This document shows, piece after piece, positions 17,055 to 25,755 of a DNA stretch of 34,131 nt. The notes under the pieces are model-generated. The model did no database searches, was not told where the DNA came from, and saw only the letters and a list, made by a program, of their open reading frames with translations. The stretch spans positions 1 to 34,131 of the forward strand of contig CAZJPD010000007.1 in assembly GCA_964547795.1 (NCBI GenBank). Direction: 5' to 3'. Made by a program: the position numbers and the translations under genes. How positions within the stretch are numbered: position 1 is the stretch's first letter; the number at the start of each line of letters is the position of its first letter. Source of the stretch: CAZJPD01 sp964547795 (GTDB taxonomy: Bacteria > Pseudomonadota > Alphaproteobacteria > Rickettsiales > Midichloriaceae).

Positions 17055-17252
17055 ATGGACATAGAGGAGTATGGTGTATACAAAAATCTATCAGAAACAC
17101 CACTAGGAAAGGTACTTGATTTACCTTTAATTTACAGCGATTATTACGACAAACAACGAGTTGTCCCTTTGTTGAACAGGGTTAAAAAAGCAGTGGGAAA
17201 TTTGCAAGAGGGGATAGATAAGGGGAGTGATTTATACTACGAATGTCATTAA
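17055..17252 (+). CDS. short ORF, possible fragment of a QueF-like N-terminus
   Basis: The 65-aa frame is not confidently recognised. Its segment ETPLGKVLDLP...YDKQRVVPLLNR resembles the N-terminal LGK..Y..YD..LL..IPR..NR pattern of NADPH-dependent preQ1 synthase QueF, but none of the catalytic part follows. The last residues overlap the IS256-type relic in another frame, so it looks like a gene truncated by insertion. No Shine-Dalgarno is seen. Confidence 0.3.
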   Translation: MDIEEYGVYKNLSETPLGKVLDLPLIYSDYYDKQRVVPLLNRVKKAVGNLQEGIDKGSDLYYECH

Positions 17253-17356
17253 AGCCATAAATCGCCAGATTAGGAAAATTATTAAAAACAAGGGGGGTTT
17301 TCCCAGATGATAAGTCTATTTTAAAGATTATGTATTTATAGCTTATCACACAAAGG
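17218..17356 (+). mobile_element. IS256-family (mutator-type) transposase relic
   Basis: A frame from 17218 reads IRGVIYTTNVIKAINRQIRK, then IIKNKGGFP, matching the near-C-terminal IRRVIYTTNAIE.LNRQLRK...KG.FP signature of IS256 transposases. After a one-base shift at about 17304 it continues DDKSILKIMYL*LITQRF, like the family's D.ALLKLLYLAL.N segment. Only about 45 codons survive, with a frameshift and a stop. No terminal repeats were found. Confidence 0.75.
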
Positions 17357-17381
17357 TTTGGACATATTATTAATATATTTT

Positions 17382-17514
17382 CGTCATTGCAAGTCTACAG
17401 CAGTAGGCATAGCAATCCACCTTCCTGTGCCCTGTCATTGCGAGCTCACAGAGTGAGTGTGGCAATCCCTGGATCACCACGATCGCTGTTGCGATCTCGC
17501 GATGACGGTGGATT
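17382..17514. repeat. palindromic GTCATTGC-type intergenic repeat element
   Basis: CGTCATTGCAAG at 17382-17393 is nearly complementary to CTCGCGATGACG near 17496-17507, and AATCCACC (about 17414-17421) to GGTGGATT (about 17507-17514). A second unit begins GTCATTGCGAG at about 17434. Inside are two perfect hairpins: CTCAC/GTGAG (17445-17457) and GATCGC/GCGATC with a TGTT loop (17481-17496). The element is much more GC-rich than its surroundings. CATTGCGAG...GCGATGACG-type repeats are common, probably MITE-like elements in Rickettsiales and other bacteria. The rest of 17517-17691 holds only a GCTATA/TATAGC hairpin at 17553-17569. Confidence 0.75.
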
Positions 17515-17691
17515 TGTCCATTATTGCATGTGTCTCTACCCTTCCTGAATAAGCTATATATGCTATAGCCTTAAAAAATGCAGCTAAAAATAGACAATGC
17601 CAATTAAAAATTAGTCTCTTGCTCTTAACCAATTTGAACTTTTATATGGGGGTCTGAAATATGATTTAATTGATAACTAAAATTTTTCTAT

Positions 17692-18450
17692 TTACACAAA
17701 GAATCTGATTGACCCTCTTATATTATATAGGCTAATAGCAACAGCATTGGAAACATTCAAGCTCTGCAGTTTGTCAGATATATTTATTCGTACTTTCATA
17801 TCACTTTGTTTTAAATTTATACTTCTTATACCCTTGCCCTCTCCTCCTAATATCAATGCAATTTTGTCGAAATGACCTAAATTATTGAGAGGAATATCCC
17901 CATCTTGCGTGATGGCCACAACCCAATATCCATATTTTTTTATGCCATCAAGTGTTCTTGCAAGATTTGTTATCCTAATATAGGGAACAAATTCAAATGC
18001 CCCAGCAGTGGCTTTTACAAGACTCGCATTTTCACTTGGTGCATTATCTTTAGTTGTTATTACTACATCTACACCAAATGCTAAGGAAGACCTAATAATA
18101 GCACCCACATTTTGTGGATCAGTGACCTGATCTAAAAATAACAGAATACTTCTTGCTTTAGCTTTTTTAAGTACTTGTTCCATAGAAATTAGCTCAAGTT
18201 TCTTCACCTTGATTGCTATCCCCTGGTGTACTGATTCTTCAATACCTATATGCTTATTTATCTCACTATTTTCTAGTACTTTCACATTTATCTGCTTATT
18301 TTCTATAATAGCTTTGTACTTATTTATGCTTTTCAAATTGTTTTTTGTTACCAACAGCTCAAAAACCCTTCTTGCAGGATTATTCATTGCAGAATCCACA
18401 GAATGCTTGCCATACAAGTAATAACTAATACTACTCTTTATTTTTCTCAT
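17692..18450 (-). CDS. rlmB: 23S rRNA (guanosine-2'-O)-methyltransferase, SpoU family
   Basis: The 252-aa product has the substrate-binding L30e-like domain at about 10-85 (YYLYGKHSVDSAMNN start), then the SPOUT knot domain. The three SpoU motifs are present: LDQVTDPQNVGAIIRSS, LILGGEGKGIR and SLNVSNAVAISLY. RlmB methylates G2251 of 23S rRNA with S-adenosylmethionine; a tRNA Gm18 enzyme is less likely because of the extended N-terminal domain. ATG 18450 is chosen over an upstream TTG. The first 20 bases overlap the end of rnhA, so the two genes are probably coupled. Confidence 0.9.
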   Translation of the reverse strand: MRKIKSSISYYLYGKHSVDSAMNNPARRVFELLVTKNNLKSINKYKAIIENKQINVKVLENSEINKHIGIEESVHQGIAIKVKKLELISMEQVLKKAKARSILLFLDQVTDPQNVGAIIRSSLAFGVDVVITTKDNAPSENASLVKATAGAFEFVPYIRITNLARTLDGIKKYGYWVVAITQDGDIPLNNLGHFDKIALILGGEGKGIRSINLKQSDMKVRINISDKLQSLNVSNAVAISLYNIRGSIRFFV

Positions 18451-18889
18451 TATTTGCAATTTCTTTGAAGCTTACTTGTTTAGTTGCAGCATGCTTTGCA
18501 AGTGCATCCGCCATTTCATTATACTTATCGCCACTGTGAGCTTTTACCCAACACCAATTTACTTTTAGCTGTGAATTGGATTTGTCTAAATCTTTCCAAA
18601 ACTCTATATTTTTAATCTTACCATTTTTCCAATTACTTAATTTCCAACTCTTAATCCATTCTGTTATGCCCTGTTTTAGGTAAATACTGTCAGTAAAAAT
18701 GTCTATTGTGGTATTATGCTGAATATATTTTAATGCCTGTATGGCTGCTGTTAGCTCCATCTTATTGTTTGTTGTATCATTTTCATATCCATAAATTTTC
18801 TTGACTACTTGGTTATCCTCAATAAAAACAGCAGCCCATCCTCCTGGACCAGGATTGCCTAAGCATGATCCATCGCAATATATTTTCAT
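18431..18889 (-). CDS. rnhA: ribonuclease HI
   Basis: The 152-aa product carries the complete RNase HI active site: Asp in YCDGSCLGNPGPGGW, Glu in NKMELTAAI, Asp in IFTDSIYLKQG, and Asp in NEMADALAK, with the His of KAHSGD nearby. It removes RNA from RNA-DNA hybrids in the cytoplasm. ATG 18889 (MKIYCDGS) fits the family start; an in-frame ATG at 18919 would add ten hydrophobic residues (MEIQIFLRFF) and cannot be excluded. It is transcribed with rlmB and diverges from ctpA across about 80 bases that must hold both promoters. Confidence 0.95.
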   Translation of the reverse strand: MKIYCDGSCLGNPGPGGWAAVFIEDNQVVKKIYGYENDTTNNKMELTAAIQALKYIQHNTTIDIFTDSIYLKQGITEWIKSWKLSNWKNGKIKNIEFWKDLDKSNSQLKVNWCWVKAHSGDKYNEMADALAKHAATKQVSFKEIANNEKNKE

Positions 18890-18966
18890 AAAAAAACGTA
18901 AGAAAATTTGTATTTCCATGATATATTGATGACATGTAATGTAAATAAAATTCTTCTAAAGGATAC

Positions 18967-20226
18967 ATGCTGACTTTTAATGGGCTTGGTATTCAGTTAA
19001 AGCTTTGTGTTGCGTTTCTTTTGGTACTCTGTGCCACATCATACGCCAATGAAAGATACAAAGACTTAAAAGATTTTGAAGAGGTCTTAGATATTATACA
19101 CAAACAGTATATTGATAAAGTAGAAAATAAGGAACTTATAGAAAATGCAATAAACGGCATGCTCAGCTCATTAGACCCTTACTCGACTTTTTTGAATAAG
19201 GAAGAATATGCAGAAATGAAATCAAGCACGAAAGGCGAATTTGTAGGTATTGGAGTTGAGATTAAAATGGAACAGGGTTTCTTAAAAGTAGTATCCTCAT
19301 ATAAATCCTTGCCTGCATATAAAGCTGGAGTAAAAACTGGTGATATAATTGTAATGATTAACGACGAGTCAGTGGGAGGTATGGGGGTTAGTCAAGTGGT
19401 AGATAAATTGAAGGGCGAGTTGGGGAGTAAGGTAAAGCTCAAAATATATAGAGATTCAGGAGAAATGAAAGAACTGACAATTGTCAGAGAAGTAATAAAA
19501 TTAACCCCCACTAAAGTTCTCTTCTACAATCAAGATAGAGTAATTTACGCAAAGATAGGAAATTTTAGTGAAAAAACAAGTATGATTCTAAAAAATGAAC
19601 TGCAAAAAATAATTGCTAGCCGTGATGATATAAGGGGGCTTATTCTGGATATTAGGGATAATCCCGGAGGGATTTTGGATCAAGCAGTGAAAGTTTCCAG
19701 ATTATTTTTACCAGGAGGCAATGTAGTATCACTGAAAACTAGATACAATAATAACGAGATAGTATATAAAGCCAATGGTCCTGATATTACAAAAGGTATG
19801 CCAATAGTGGTGTTAATTAACAATGGTTCTGCATCTGCTTCAGAGATTGTTGCAGGAGCATTACAAGATAACCAAAGGGCTCTAATTATAGGAGAAAAAT
19901 CCTTCTGTAAGGGGTTGGTGCAAAATCTTATCCCATTTACTAACGGCTCTGCAATAAAATTAACCACAGCAAAATTTTACACGCCTTTGGACAAGTCTAT
20001 TCAAGAAGATTGCATTATCCCTGATGTTGAAGTTAAGCATACTTCAAATATATCGGACAGTGAAGATGCAAATAATAACCTGCAAGAGTTTATTAAAAAA
20101 AATAATACAGATGGTCTAATTCATGATTATCCTCTTCAACGAGCAATTGATTTGGTGAAGGGAATTGCGTTATACAAAAGGAATACCCAAGCTTTAAAAA
20201 CTTCTGGACTGCCACCAGGACAATAA
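18967..20226 (+). CDS. ctpA: C-terminal processing peptidase, S41 family
   Basis: The 419-aa product has an N-terminal signal segment (about 10-27, ending TSYANE), a PDZ domain (about 90-165, with KAGVKTGDIIVMIND), and the S41 protease domain. The catalytic pair is Ser290 in NNGSASASEIVAGALQD and Lys315, 25 residues later, the spacing of E. coli Prc. The Lys motif reads SFCKGLVQ instead of the usual SFGKGSVQ, an unusual Gly-to-Cys change beside the general base. The enzyme trims or degrades envelope proteins in the periplasm. An AAAGGA Shine-Dalgarno precedes the ATG. It is convergent with dprA, with 118 unremarkable bases between them. Confidence 0.93.
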   Translation: MLTFNGLGIQLKLCVAFLLVLCATSYANERYKDLKDFEEVLDIIHKQYIDKVENKELIENAINGMLSSLDPYSTFLNKEEYAEMKSSTKGEFVGIGVEIKMEQGFLKVVSSYKSLPAYKAGVKTGDIIVMINDESVGGMGVSQVVDKLKGELGSKVKLKIYRDSGEMKELTIVREVIKLTPTKVLFYNQDRVIYAKIGNFSEKTSMILKNELQKIIASRDDIRGLILDIRDNPGGILDQAVKVSRLFLPGGNVVSLKTRYNNNEIVYKANGPDITKGMPIVVLINNGSASASEIVAGALQDNQRALIIGEKSFCKGLVQNLIPFTNGSAIKLTTAKFYTPLDKSIQEDCIIPDVEVKHTSNISDSEDANNNLQEFIKKNNTDGLIHDYPLQRAIDLVKGIALYKRNTQALKTSGLPPGQ

Positions 20227-20344
20227 CAGAAATATAGCTTCTTCGCATAATTCGCATAGATAGCTTTAATAAAGTTGTCAGATGAAATTGTGGTTTTAAT
20301 TTTAAAAAAGCATAAAGAGTGTACCATACTTGCAAAAATGTAAG

Positions 20345-21541
20345 TCATACACTTAAATCCTCTTCAATTAAACATACCTTGTTACCAGCTAATCTACAAA
20401 TTTTACCAGCTAACTCTAATTCTATTAATAAGCAATTTAGAATTTTTATAGGAACTTCGAGCTGATTCATTATGTCTTCAATCAAAATAGGAGAATGCGA
20501 TAAAGATTGAATAAGTTTATCTCTATATAAAGCGAGTTCAGCATCGGAGGGTATACTTTTAAAGCTATTATCCATAAATATTAATGATTTATCTGAAACA
20601 AACGATGTTCTTTTCTGCACTATTTTGCTTAAGTCCTTGATGATATCATGCGATAACAGGGCTATGTTTGCCCCCTGCTTTAACAACTCATTTGTACCCT
20701 CTTGATTTCAAATCTAAAGGAGAACCAGGAACTGCATAAACTTCCCTATTATAATCTAAGGCAAACCTAGTGGTAATTAACGTCCCAGATTTTCTTGAAG
20801 CTTCAACTACAAGCACCCCTAAACTTAATCCTGCAATTATCCTGTTTCTCTGTGGAAAGTGCTGTGCTAAAACTGCCAAACTAATAGGCTGTTCAGTAAT
20901 TACAACCCCCTTTTCATATATCTCTTTATACAAGTTTATATTTTCTTTTGGATAAATATGCTTTATCCCTCCGGCAATTACAGCTATCGTTCCTTTTTCT
21001 AGGCTTCCTTTATGTGCATATGAATCTATGCCTTTTGCAAATCCTGAGATTATCACGTAACCCATATCTGAAATTTCTTTTGCAAATTTATAAGCTAGTT
21101 TGTTACCATTAATTGTCGAATTTCTGCCCCCAATAATTGCGAATTTGTGTTTATTTAACAATTTTACATCACCCTTAGCGATAAGAACTGGAGGAAAATC
21201 TGGTATATAAGTTAATATTCTCGGATAGGCTTCATCACAAGCTAATATTATCTCAGCACCATATTTTTCGGTTTCTGCAATTTCTTTTTCTATGCTATCT
21301 CTACTGGGTACTAATTTTTTTCCTTTTGCTCCCCCCTTTCAGCTAAAATACTTATATTGTTGATAGCTTCCTGAGGATCAGTATATATTTTCATTAATTC
21401 AAAAAATGTTTTAGCTCCCACATTCACTGTTCTCGCTAACCTGAGCCAGGAAAATCGAAATTCTTCTGCCTTAGATTTATTTAATATCTTGCTAGAATTC
21501 ATCCAACTTATAGCAGTGTTAAACTTTGATAGCATTAACAT
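20345..21541 (-). pseudogene. dprA: DNA processing protein DprA, two frameshifts
   Basis: The 1197-base span equals 399 codons, the normal DprA length, but is split into three frames. The first covers the N-terminal helical region and ends after SILAERGEQKEK at TAG 21311; a G missing from the G6 run (plus-strand C6 at 21331-21336) explains it. The second has the Rossmann core FAIIGGRNST, ISGFAKGIDSYAHKG, and PQRNRIIAGLSLGVLVVEA. It breaks after LKSRGYK at a surplus G (plus-strand CCC 20697-20699), beyond which the third frame gives LLKQGANIALL and the C-terminal DprA winged helix. DprA loads RecA on incoming single-stranded DNA. AAGGAGGG upstream supports ATG 21541. tsaB lies 102 bases upstream. 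Confidence 0.93.
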
Positions 21542-21643
21542 TTACCCTCCTTGCCTAAATTTTACCTTGTAGTTTCTGTTCCAGCCCCATTCCTGCAAGT
21601 CAGTTATCATATTTTGTTCCATATTCCACTACCCTTAAGCAAG

Positions 21644-22240
21644 TCAATTTTTATAATTATTCATGATATACTGTGGCTTTATATAACTAGATGTAAGATT
21701 TATTGTTCTTTTCGATTTATAATCTGCATAATTAGCTATATCTCTAGCATCTAAAACAACTTGATTGTCCACAATATCGACATTACCTATCAAAAAATAT
21801 TTTTCTCTTAATAGCACTACTTCATCTTCTATTACAATGCTTATATCAGAGATGCTTTTACAGCAATCAAAGCTTTGAAAATAAAATTTTCCAACCCCTG
21901 CTCCTAGGACAATACCTATTTTCTTATTTTTATAACTATATGCAATAGCTTCAAAATTTGATATAGGCAGCAAGGGTGTTTTTAATGCAAAATGTATGGC
22001 ATTTGCAACAGAAATACCAACTTTTAAGCCTGTAAACCTGCCTGGTCCAACTGCTACTGCAACATATCTCAAATCTTGAAATTCTATCCCTACACTACTT
22101 AATCCTTCTTTTACCATAACATTTATGGTCTCTGCTTGCTTATTTGGTTTGCTATTATTTGCATAATATAAAAGTTCCCCGCTTTTTATTATGACAATAG
22201 AAGCATATAAATATGAAGTGTCTAAAGCTAAACCTATCAT
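21644..22240 (-). CDS. tsaB: tRNA threonylcarbamoyladenosine biosynthesis protein TsaB
   Basis: The 198-aa product starts MIGLALDTSYLYASI, the ASKHA-fold phosphate-1 strand typical of TsaB, and has VAVAVGPGRFTGLKVGISVA (about 61-80), matching the family GPGSFTGLRIG signature. TsaB pairs with TsaD and TsaE to add the t6A modification at position 37 of ANN-decoding tRNAs. The protein is slightly short, ending soon after the second subdomain. It lies between the methyltransferase and dprA on the same strand, with 63 and 102 bases between the genes. Confidence 0.9.
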   Translation of the reverse strand: MIGLALDTSYLYASIVIIKSGELLYYANNSKPNKQAETINVMVKEGLSSVGIEFQDLRYVAVAVGPGRFTGLKVGISVANAIHFALKTPLLPISNFEAIAYSYKNKKIGIVLGAGVGKFYFQSFDCCKSISDISIVIEDEVVLLREKYFLIGNVDIVDNQVVLDARDIANYADYKSKRTINLTSSYIKPQYIMNNYKN

Positions 22241-22303
22241 CTTGCTGATTTTCTTACTGAAGCAATTCTTAAAATTTTCCCAAATATTGTAATGTTACAT
22301 CAC

Positions 22304-23262
22304 TTAATCCGTACACATACATTCGATTGTTTCTAGCCATTTGTTTGCATATTCAACATATTCAGGATTTAACTCTATACCTAGAAACTCTATATTTAAA
22401 GATTTAGCGACCATACATTCAGAGCCTGAACCAGCAAAAGGAATCAAAACTCTTCCTTTGTTACCATTTATACGAGATTGAATAAGTTTTTTTGTTAATT
22501 CCATAGGTTTTTGAGTTGGATGTTTTATATATCATGCTCCTTATGCTTATTTAACTGCTTTGGTGGATACACCTTGTTATCACAACTTCTACACATAAAC
22601 CAGCTTTCCGAATTTCCTGCCCCTTCAGCCAATGCTGGAATCTTTATTACATCTCTAGGAAGAGCACCATTACTATGTACTTTATAGACACTCTTTTTAC
22701 TACCATCACTAAATCTACCGTTAGTTTCTTTTCTTATTTTTCCCGAGTACTTTAAATAATTTTCGCTATACGGTTCTCTAATTTGATCTATCTCTAAACT
22801 AGGTCTCTTTTCTCTCCATAAACATAATATTGATTCGTAAGACCTTTGCCAGAAGCTAGAAGATGGCACTACTTTATTTGTATAGTGCCAAGCTAATAAC
22901 CTTTGTTTTTCTAACAGGTATTGTGCAGAGATTCTAGCTAGTATTTCAGGAAACCCGTAGACATATACCAGACCGTTATCGGCAAGTAAATTAAAACAAA
23001 GAGCTAACCATTTTTTAACCCATTTGATATAACAATTTATTTCCATCTGATCTGAGTTATTGCCGAAGTCTTTACCTATATTATAAGGTGGATCAGCAAT
23101 AATTATATCAAATTTTTGTTCTTTATGTAATTTCCCCAGTAAGTCTACAACATCCCCATTAATTATTTTTGATTGAAAGCAATTACTTTTAGCTTCGCTG
23201 TTTTTAGTTGCACTGCCTATGGCATCAACATCTTTGTATTTCACACTAGATAATTTTCCCAT
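22304..23262 (-). pseudogene. DNA methyltransferase (beta-type order), one frameshift in a TA repeat
   Basis: The N-terminal frame has IIIADPPYNIGKDF (catalytic DPPY motif) and continues through a target-recognition region to a CRSC pair and KEHDI, then TAA. Deleting one TA from TATATA (plus strand 22526-22532) restores DIKHPTQKPMELTKKLI and the S-adenosylmethionine motif IPFAGSGSECMVA in the second frame. The DPPY-before-FxGxG order is the beta class of N6-adenine/N4-cytosine enzymes. At about 318 aa it lacks the C-terminal domain of CcrM, so GANTC specificity should not be assumed. No restriction gene is adjacent. ATG 23262 with AAAGG upstream is preferred over the GTG at 23265. Confidence 0.88.
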
Positions 23263-23283
23263 CACCTTTCTAAACTATAATCT

Positions 23284-23940
23284 TTAGGTTTTGTGTTTTT
23301 CGATAAACGAAACTATTTCTTTGTGTATTTTTTCAATATCTTGACTGGCATCAATATCGATATAATTTTCATGGGTTTTATAATACTCGATCAATAGGCT
23401 AGTTTGTGCAATATATGCAGATAATCTAACTTTTATAGTACTTTTTTTGTCATCTTTTCTAGTATAAAAATAGACATGCCCACACACATCACATTTACCC
23501 TTTGTTTTGCTTTTTTTTGTTATGGAATTGTAGCCCTGGTTGCAATTTTTACAAAAAATTCTGGCAAAAAGTCTTTTTACTATTTCCTCTTCCTCCAGGC
23601 TCAGTGAAACTATATAGGACTTTTCGAAATAACTAGTAATAACTATATCATCCAGTATGTGTGCCTGGTAGATTGTTCTAGGGAATCCATCTAGTATATA
23701 CCCGTTATGGTTAGTCTTTTGTTTAAGCTCACTTTTCACCAGGGGGCAAACCATATCATCAGACACTAAACCACCACTGCTCATCACCTCTCTTACTTGG
23801 ATACCTAATTTTGTTTTCCTTCTGACAGCATTTCTTAAAATTTCCCCTGTAGACAAAGTTACCAAATTATAGTCTTTAGCTAATAATTCCGCTTGAGTTC
23901 CCTTGCCAACGCCAGGTGCACCCAATAAAATCACCAACAT
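23284..23940 (-). CDS. adk: adenylate kinase
   Basis: The 218-aa long-form enzyme has the Walker A loop GAPGVGKGTQAE, STGEILR in the AMP-binding region, DGFPRT, and a LID domain with four Cys (CKNC and CDVC) that should bind zinc. It interconverts 2 ADP with ATP and AMP. Its ATG shares a base with the secY TAA (TAATG), giving strict coupling. In most bacteria rpsM, rpsK, rpoA and rplQ follow; here the methyltransferase comes next instead. Confidence 0.97.
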   Translation of the reverse strand: MLVILLGAPGVGKGTQAELLAKDYNLVTLSTGEILRNAVRRKTKLGIQVREVMSSGGLVSDDMVCPLVKSELKQKTNHNGYILDGFPRTIYQAHILDDIVITSYFEKSYIVSLSLEEEEIVKRLFARIFCKNCNQGYNSITKKSKTKGKCDVCGHVYFYTRKDDKKSTIKVRLSAYIAQTSLLIEYYKTHENYIDIDASQDIEKIHKEIVSFIEKHKT

Positions 23941-25274
23941 TATCTACTACGCCTCATCATATTTGCTTTTTGCATCAAACTCATATACTTATTACTCAAC
24001 ATATAAGATTGTATTTGCGAACTTAAGTCTAATACTACACTGATCACAATTAAAAGGCTTGTGCCTCCTAAATAAAATGGCACGTTAAATTGTGAAGTTA
24101 AGGTTTCTGGCACAGCACAAACCATTGTGATATAAGTTGCCCCGATTACAGTGATTCTAGTCAAAACAAATTGTAAATAATCTTGAGTCTGTTTTCCTGG
24201 TCTCCTACCAATAATAACTGCTCCATTTTTTCTTAAATTTTCAGCTGTCTCTTCCGGATTGAATATTATCATGCTATAGAAAAAACAAAAAAACACGATA
24301 AGTATGATGTATAATGCAAGATACATTGGCTTACCCTGAGATAAATAGTTAGCTACAAATTTTTGCCAACCAGAAACATCACCTCCACTACTAAAACCAG
24401 CAATAGTAGTAGGAAACAATAGTATCGCACTTGCAAATATAGGGGGGATTACACCTGAGACATTCATTTTTATTGGCAAATGCGTTGAATCACCAGCATA
24501 TATTTTCTTCCCCACCTGTTTTCTAGGATATTGTACCAACAATTTGCGATGTGCCTTCTCCATAAACACTATAAATAATACCATTGATATAACTACTATA
24601 AGACAGAATAGTAAAAATTGGGTTGATAAGATATTATTTCTCCCCATTTCTAACAAAGAGGAGATTGCAGGTAACAACCCTGAAACTATACCTGTAAATA
24701 TTATCACAGAACTACCATTTCCAATACCTTTTAAATTGATTTGATCAGCAAACCATATCACTATCACAGTTCCCCCCATTAAACTAAACATAGCGACAAT
24801 TCTGAAATACAACCCGGGATCATTTATAAGCGGAGTACCATTGTGATTTAAGGATTCGATTCCAACAGCAATACCATATCCCTGAAATAACGCTAATACA
24901 ACAGCAAGGTACTTGGAATACCGATTGATTTTTTGTCTACCTAATTCACCTGATTTTCTTAATTCGCTGAATTCCTTTGATACTACAGATAACAACTGCA
25001 TGATGATGGAAGCTGTTATATATGGCATTATGTTGAGAGTAAAGACAGACATCCTACCTAATGCTCCACCTGTAAGGACATTAAACATGCCTAAAATTCC
25101 CCTAGCTCGTGTTTGTACAATATCATCTAGCACCATTAGGTTAACACCAGGAAGTGGAACGTATGTACCAATTCTGTATATGATCAAAATGAAAAGTACA
25201 AAAAAAATCTTTTTGCTCAAATCCCCCGTTCCAACAGAAGGAAACTCAAAATTGGATTTGTGTTGCTTTCTCAT
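23940..25274 (-). CDS. secY: preprotein translocase subunit SecY
   Basis: The 444-aa product has ten predicted membrane segments. Recognisable stretches include YRIGTYVPLPGVN, the TM2 region with LNIMPYITASIIMQLL, GNGSSVIIFTGIVSG, and the cytoplasmic loop NLRKNGAVIIGRRPGKQT. It forms the protein-conducting channel of the inner membrane with SecE and SecG. ATG 25274 is preferred over an in-frame TTG at 25283 because MRKQHKSNFEF fits the short cytoplasmic N-terminus. It sits in the usual rplO-secY-adk order. Confidence 0.97.
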   Translation of the reverse strand: MRKQHKSNFEFPSVGTGDLSKKIFFVLFILIIYRIGTYVPLPGVNLMVLDDIVQTRARGILGMFNVLTGGALGRMSVFTLNIMPYITASIIMQLLSVVSKEFSELRKSGELGRQKINRYSKYLAVVLALFQGYGIAVGIESLNHNGTPLINDPGLYFRIVAMFSLMGGTVIVIWFADQINLKGIGNGSSVIIFTGIVSGLLPAISSLLEMGRNNILSTQFLLFCLIVVISMVLFIVFMEKAHRKLLVQYPRKQVGKKIYAGDSTHLPIKMNVSGVIPPIFASAILLFPTTIAGFSSGGDVSGWQKFVANYLSQGKPMYLALYIILIVFFCFFYSMIIFNPEETAENLRKNGAVIIGRRPGKQTQDYLQFVLTRITVIGATYITMVCAVPETLTSQFNVPFYLGGTSLLIVISVVLDLSSQIQSYMLSNKYMSLMQKANMMRRSR

Positions 25275-25294
25275 TAAATTCAATACTTGACCAA

Positions 25295-25741
25295 TTAGAT
25301 TAGTTTTACAACTAAACCTTTCTTTGATGCAACTTCAATTAGTTTTTTTGAAACCAAATTAACTTCTATATTAAACTTTTCTTCAAAAGTACCTTTGCCA
25401 AGTAGCTTCAGTCTTCCCTTCTTAGGATTATATAAGCCCAATTTTTCCATGTCCTGTAGTTTAATATCCTTGCCAAGCTTCTTGTTCTTAATTAAGTAAT
25501 TAATTTGATATAGGTTTATAATTTGATACTCTTCCTTATTCCTGGAATTAAATCCCCTTTTTGGTAGCCTTCTATACAAAGGCATCTGCCCCCCTTCAAA
25601 CCCAGCTAAAGAAACTCCACTTCTCGCTTTCTGTCCTTTATGCCCTCTACCACAAGTCCCACCTTTACCTGAAGATGTCCCTCTTCCCAGGCACTTACTT
25701 TTCTTTTTTGCCTCTTTATTACTTTTTAATTGATTTAACAT
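25295..25741 (-). CDS. rplO: 50S ribosomal protein L15 (uL15)
   Basis: The 148-aa product begins MLNQLKSNKEAKKKSKCLGRG and has the family's GRGHKGQKARSG motif and GFEGGQMPLYRRLPKRGF. L15 binds 23S rRNA during late assembly of the large subunit. Only 14 bases separate it from rpsE, where most bacteria have rpmD (L30), so L30 is missing at this site. Confidence 0.97.
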   Translation of the reverse strand: MLNQLKSNKEAKKKSKCLGRGTSSGKGGTCGRGHKGQKARSGVSLAGFEGGQMPLYRRLPKRGFNSRNKEEYQIINLYQINYLIKNKKLGKDIKLQDMEKLGLYNPKKGRLKLLGKGTFEEKFNIEVNLVSKKLIEVASKKGLVVKLI

Positions 25742-25755
25742 ACTACTTACCTATT

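Noticed and set aside
17553..17569. GCTATA/TATAGC hairpin as a terminator
   Set aside because: No T-run follows on either strand in the right position, so an intrinsic terminator is not supported.
22304..23262. Calling the methyltransferase CcrM (GANTC)
   Set aside because: The motif order fits, but the protein is too short and lacks the C-terminal CcrM domain, and its recognition region is not recognisably CcrM-like.
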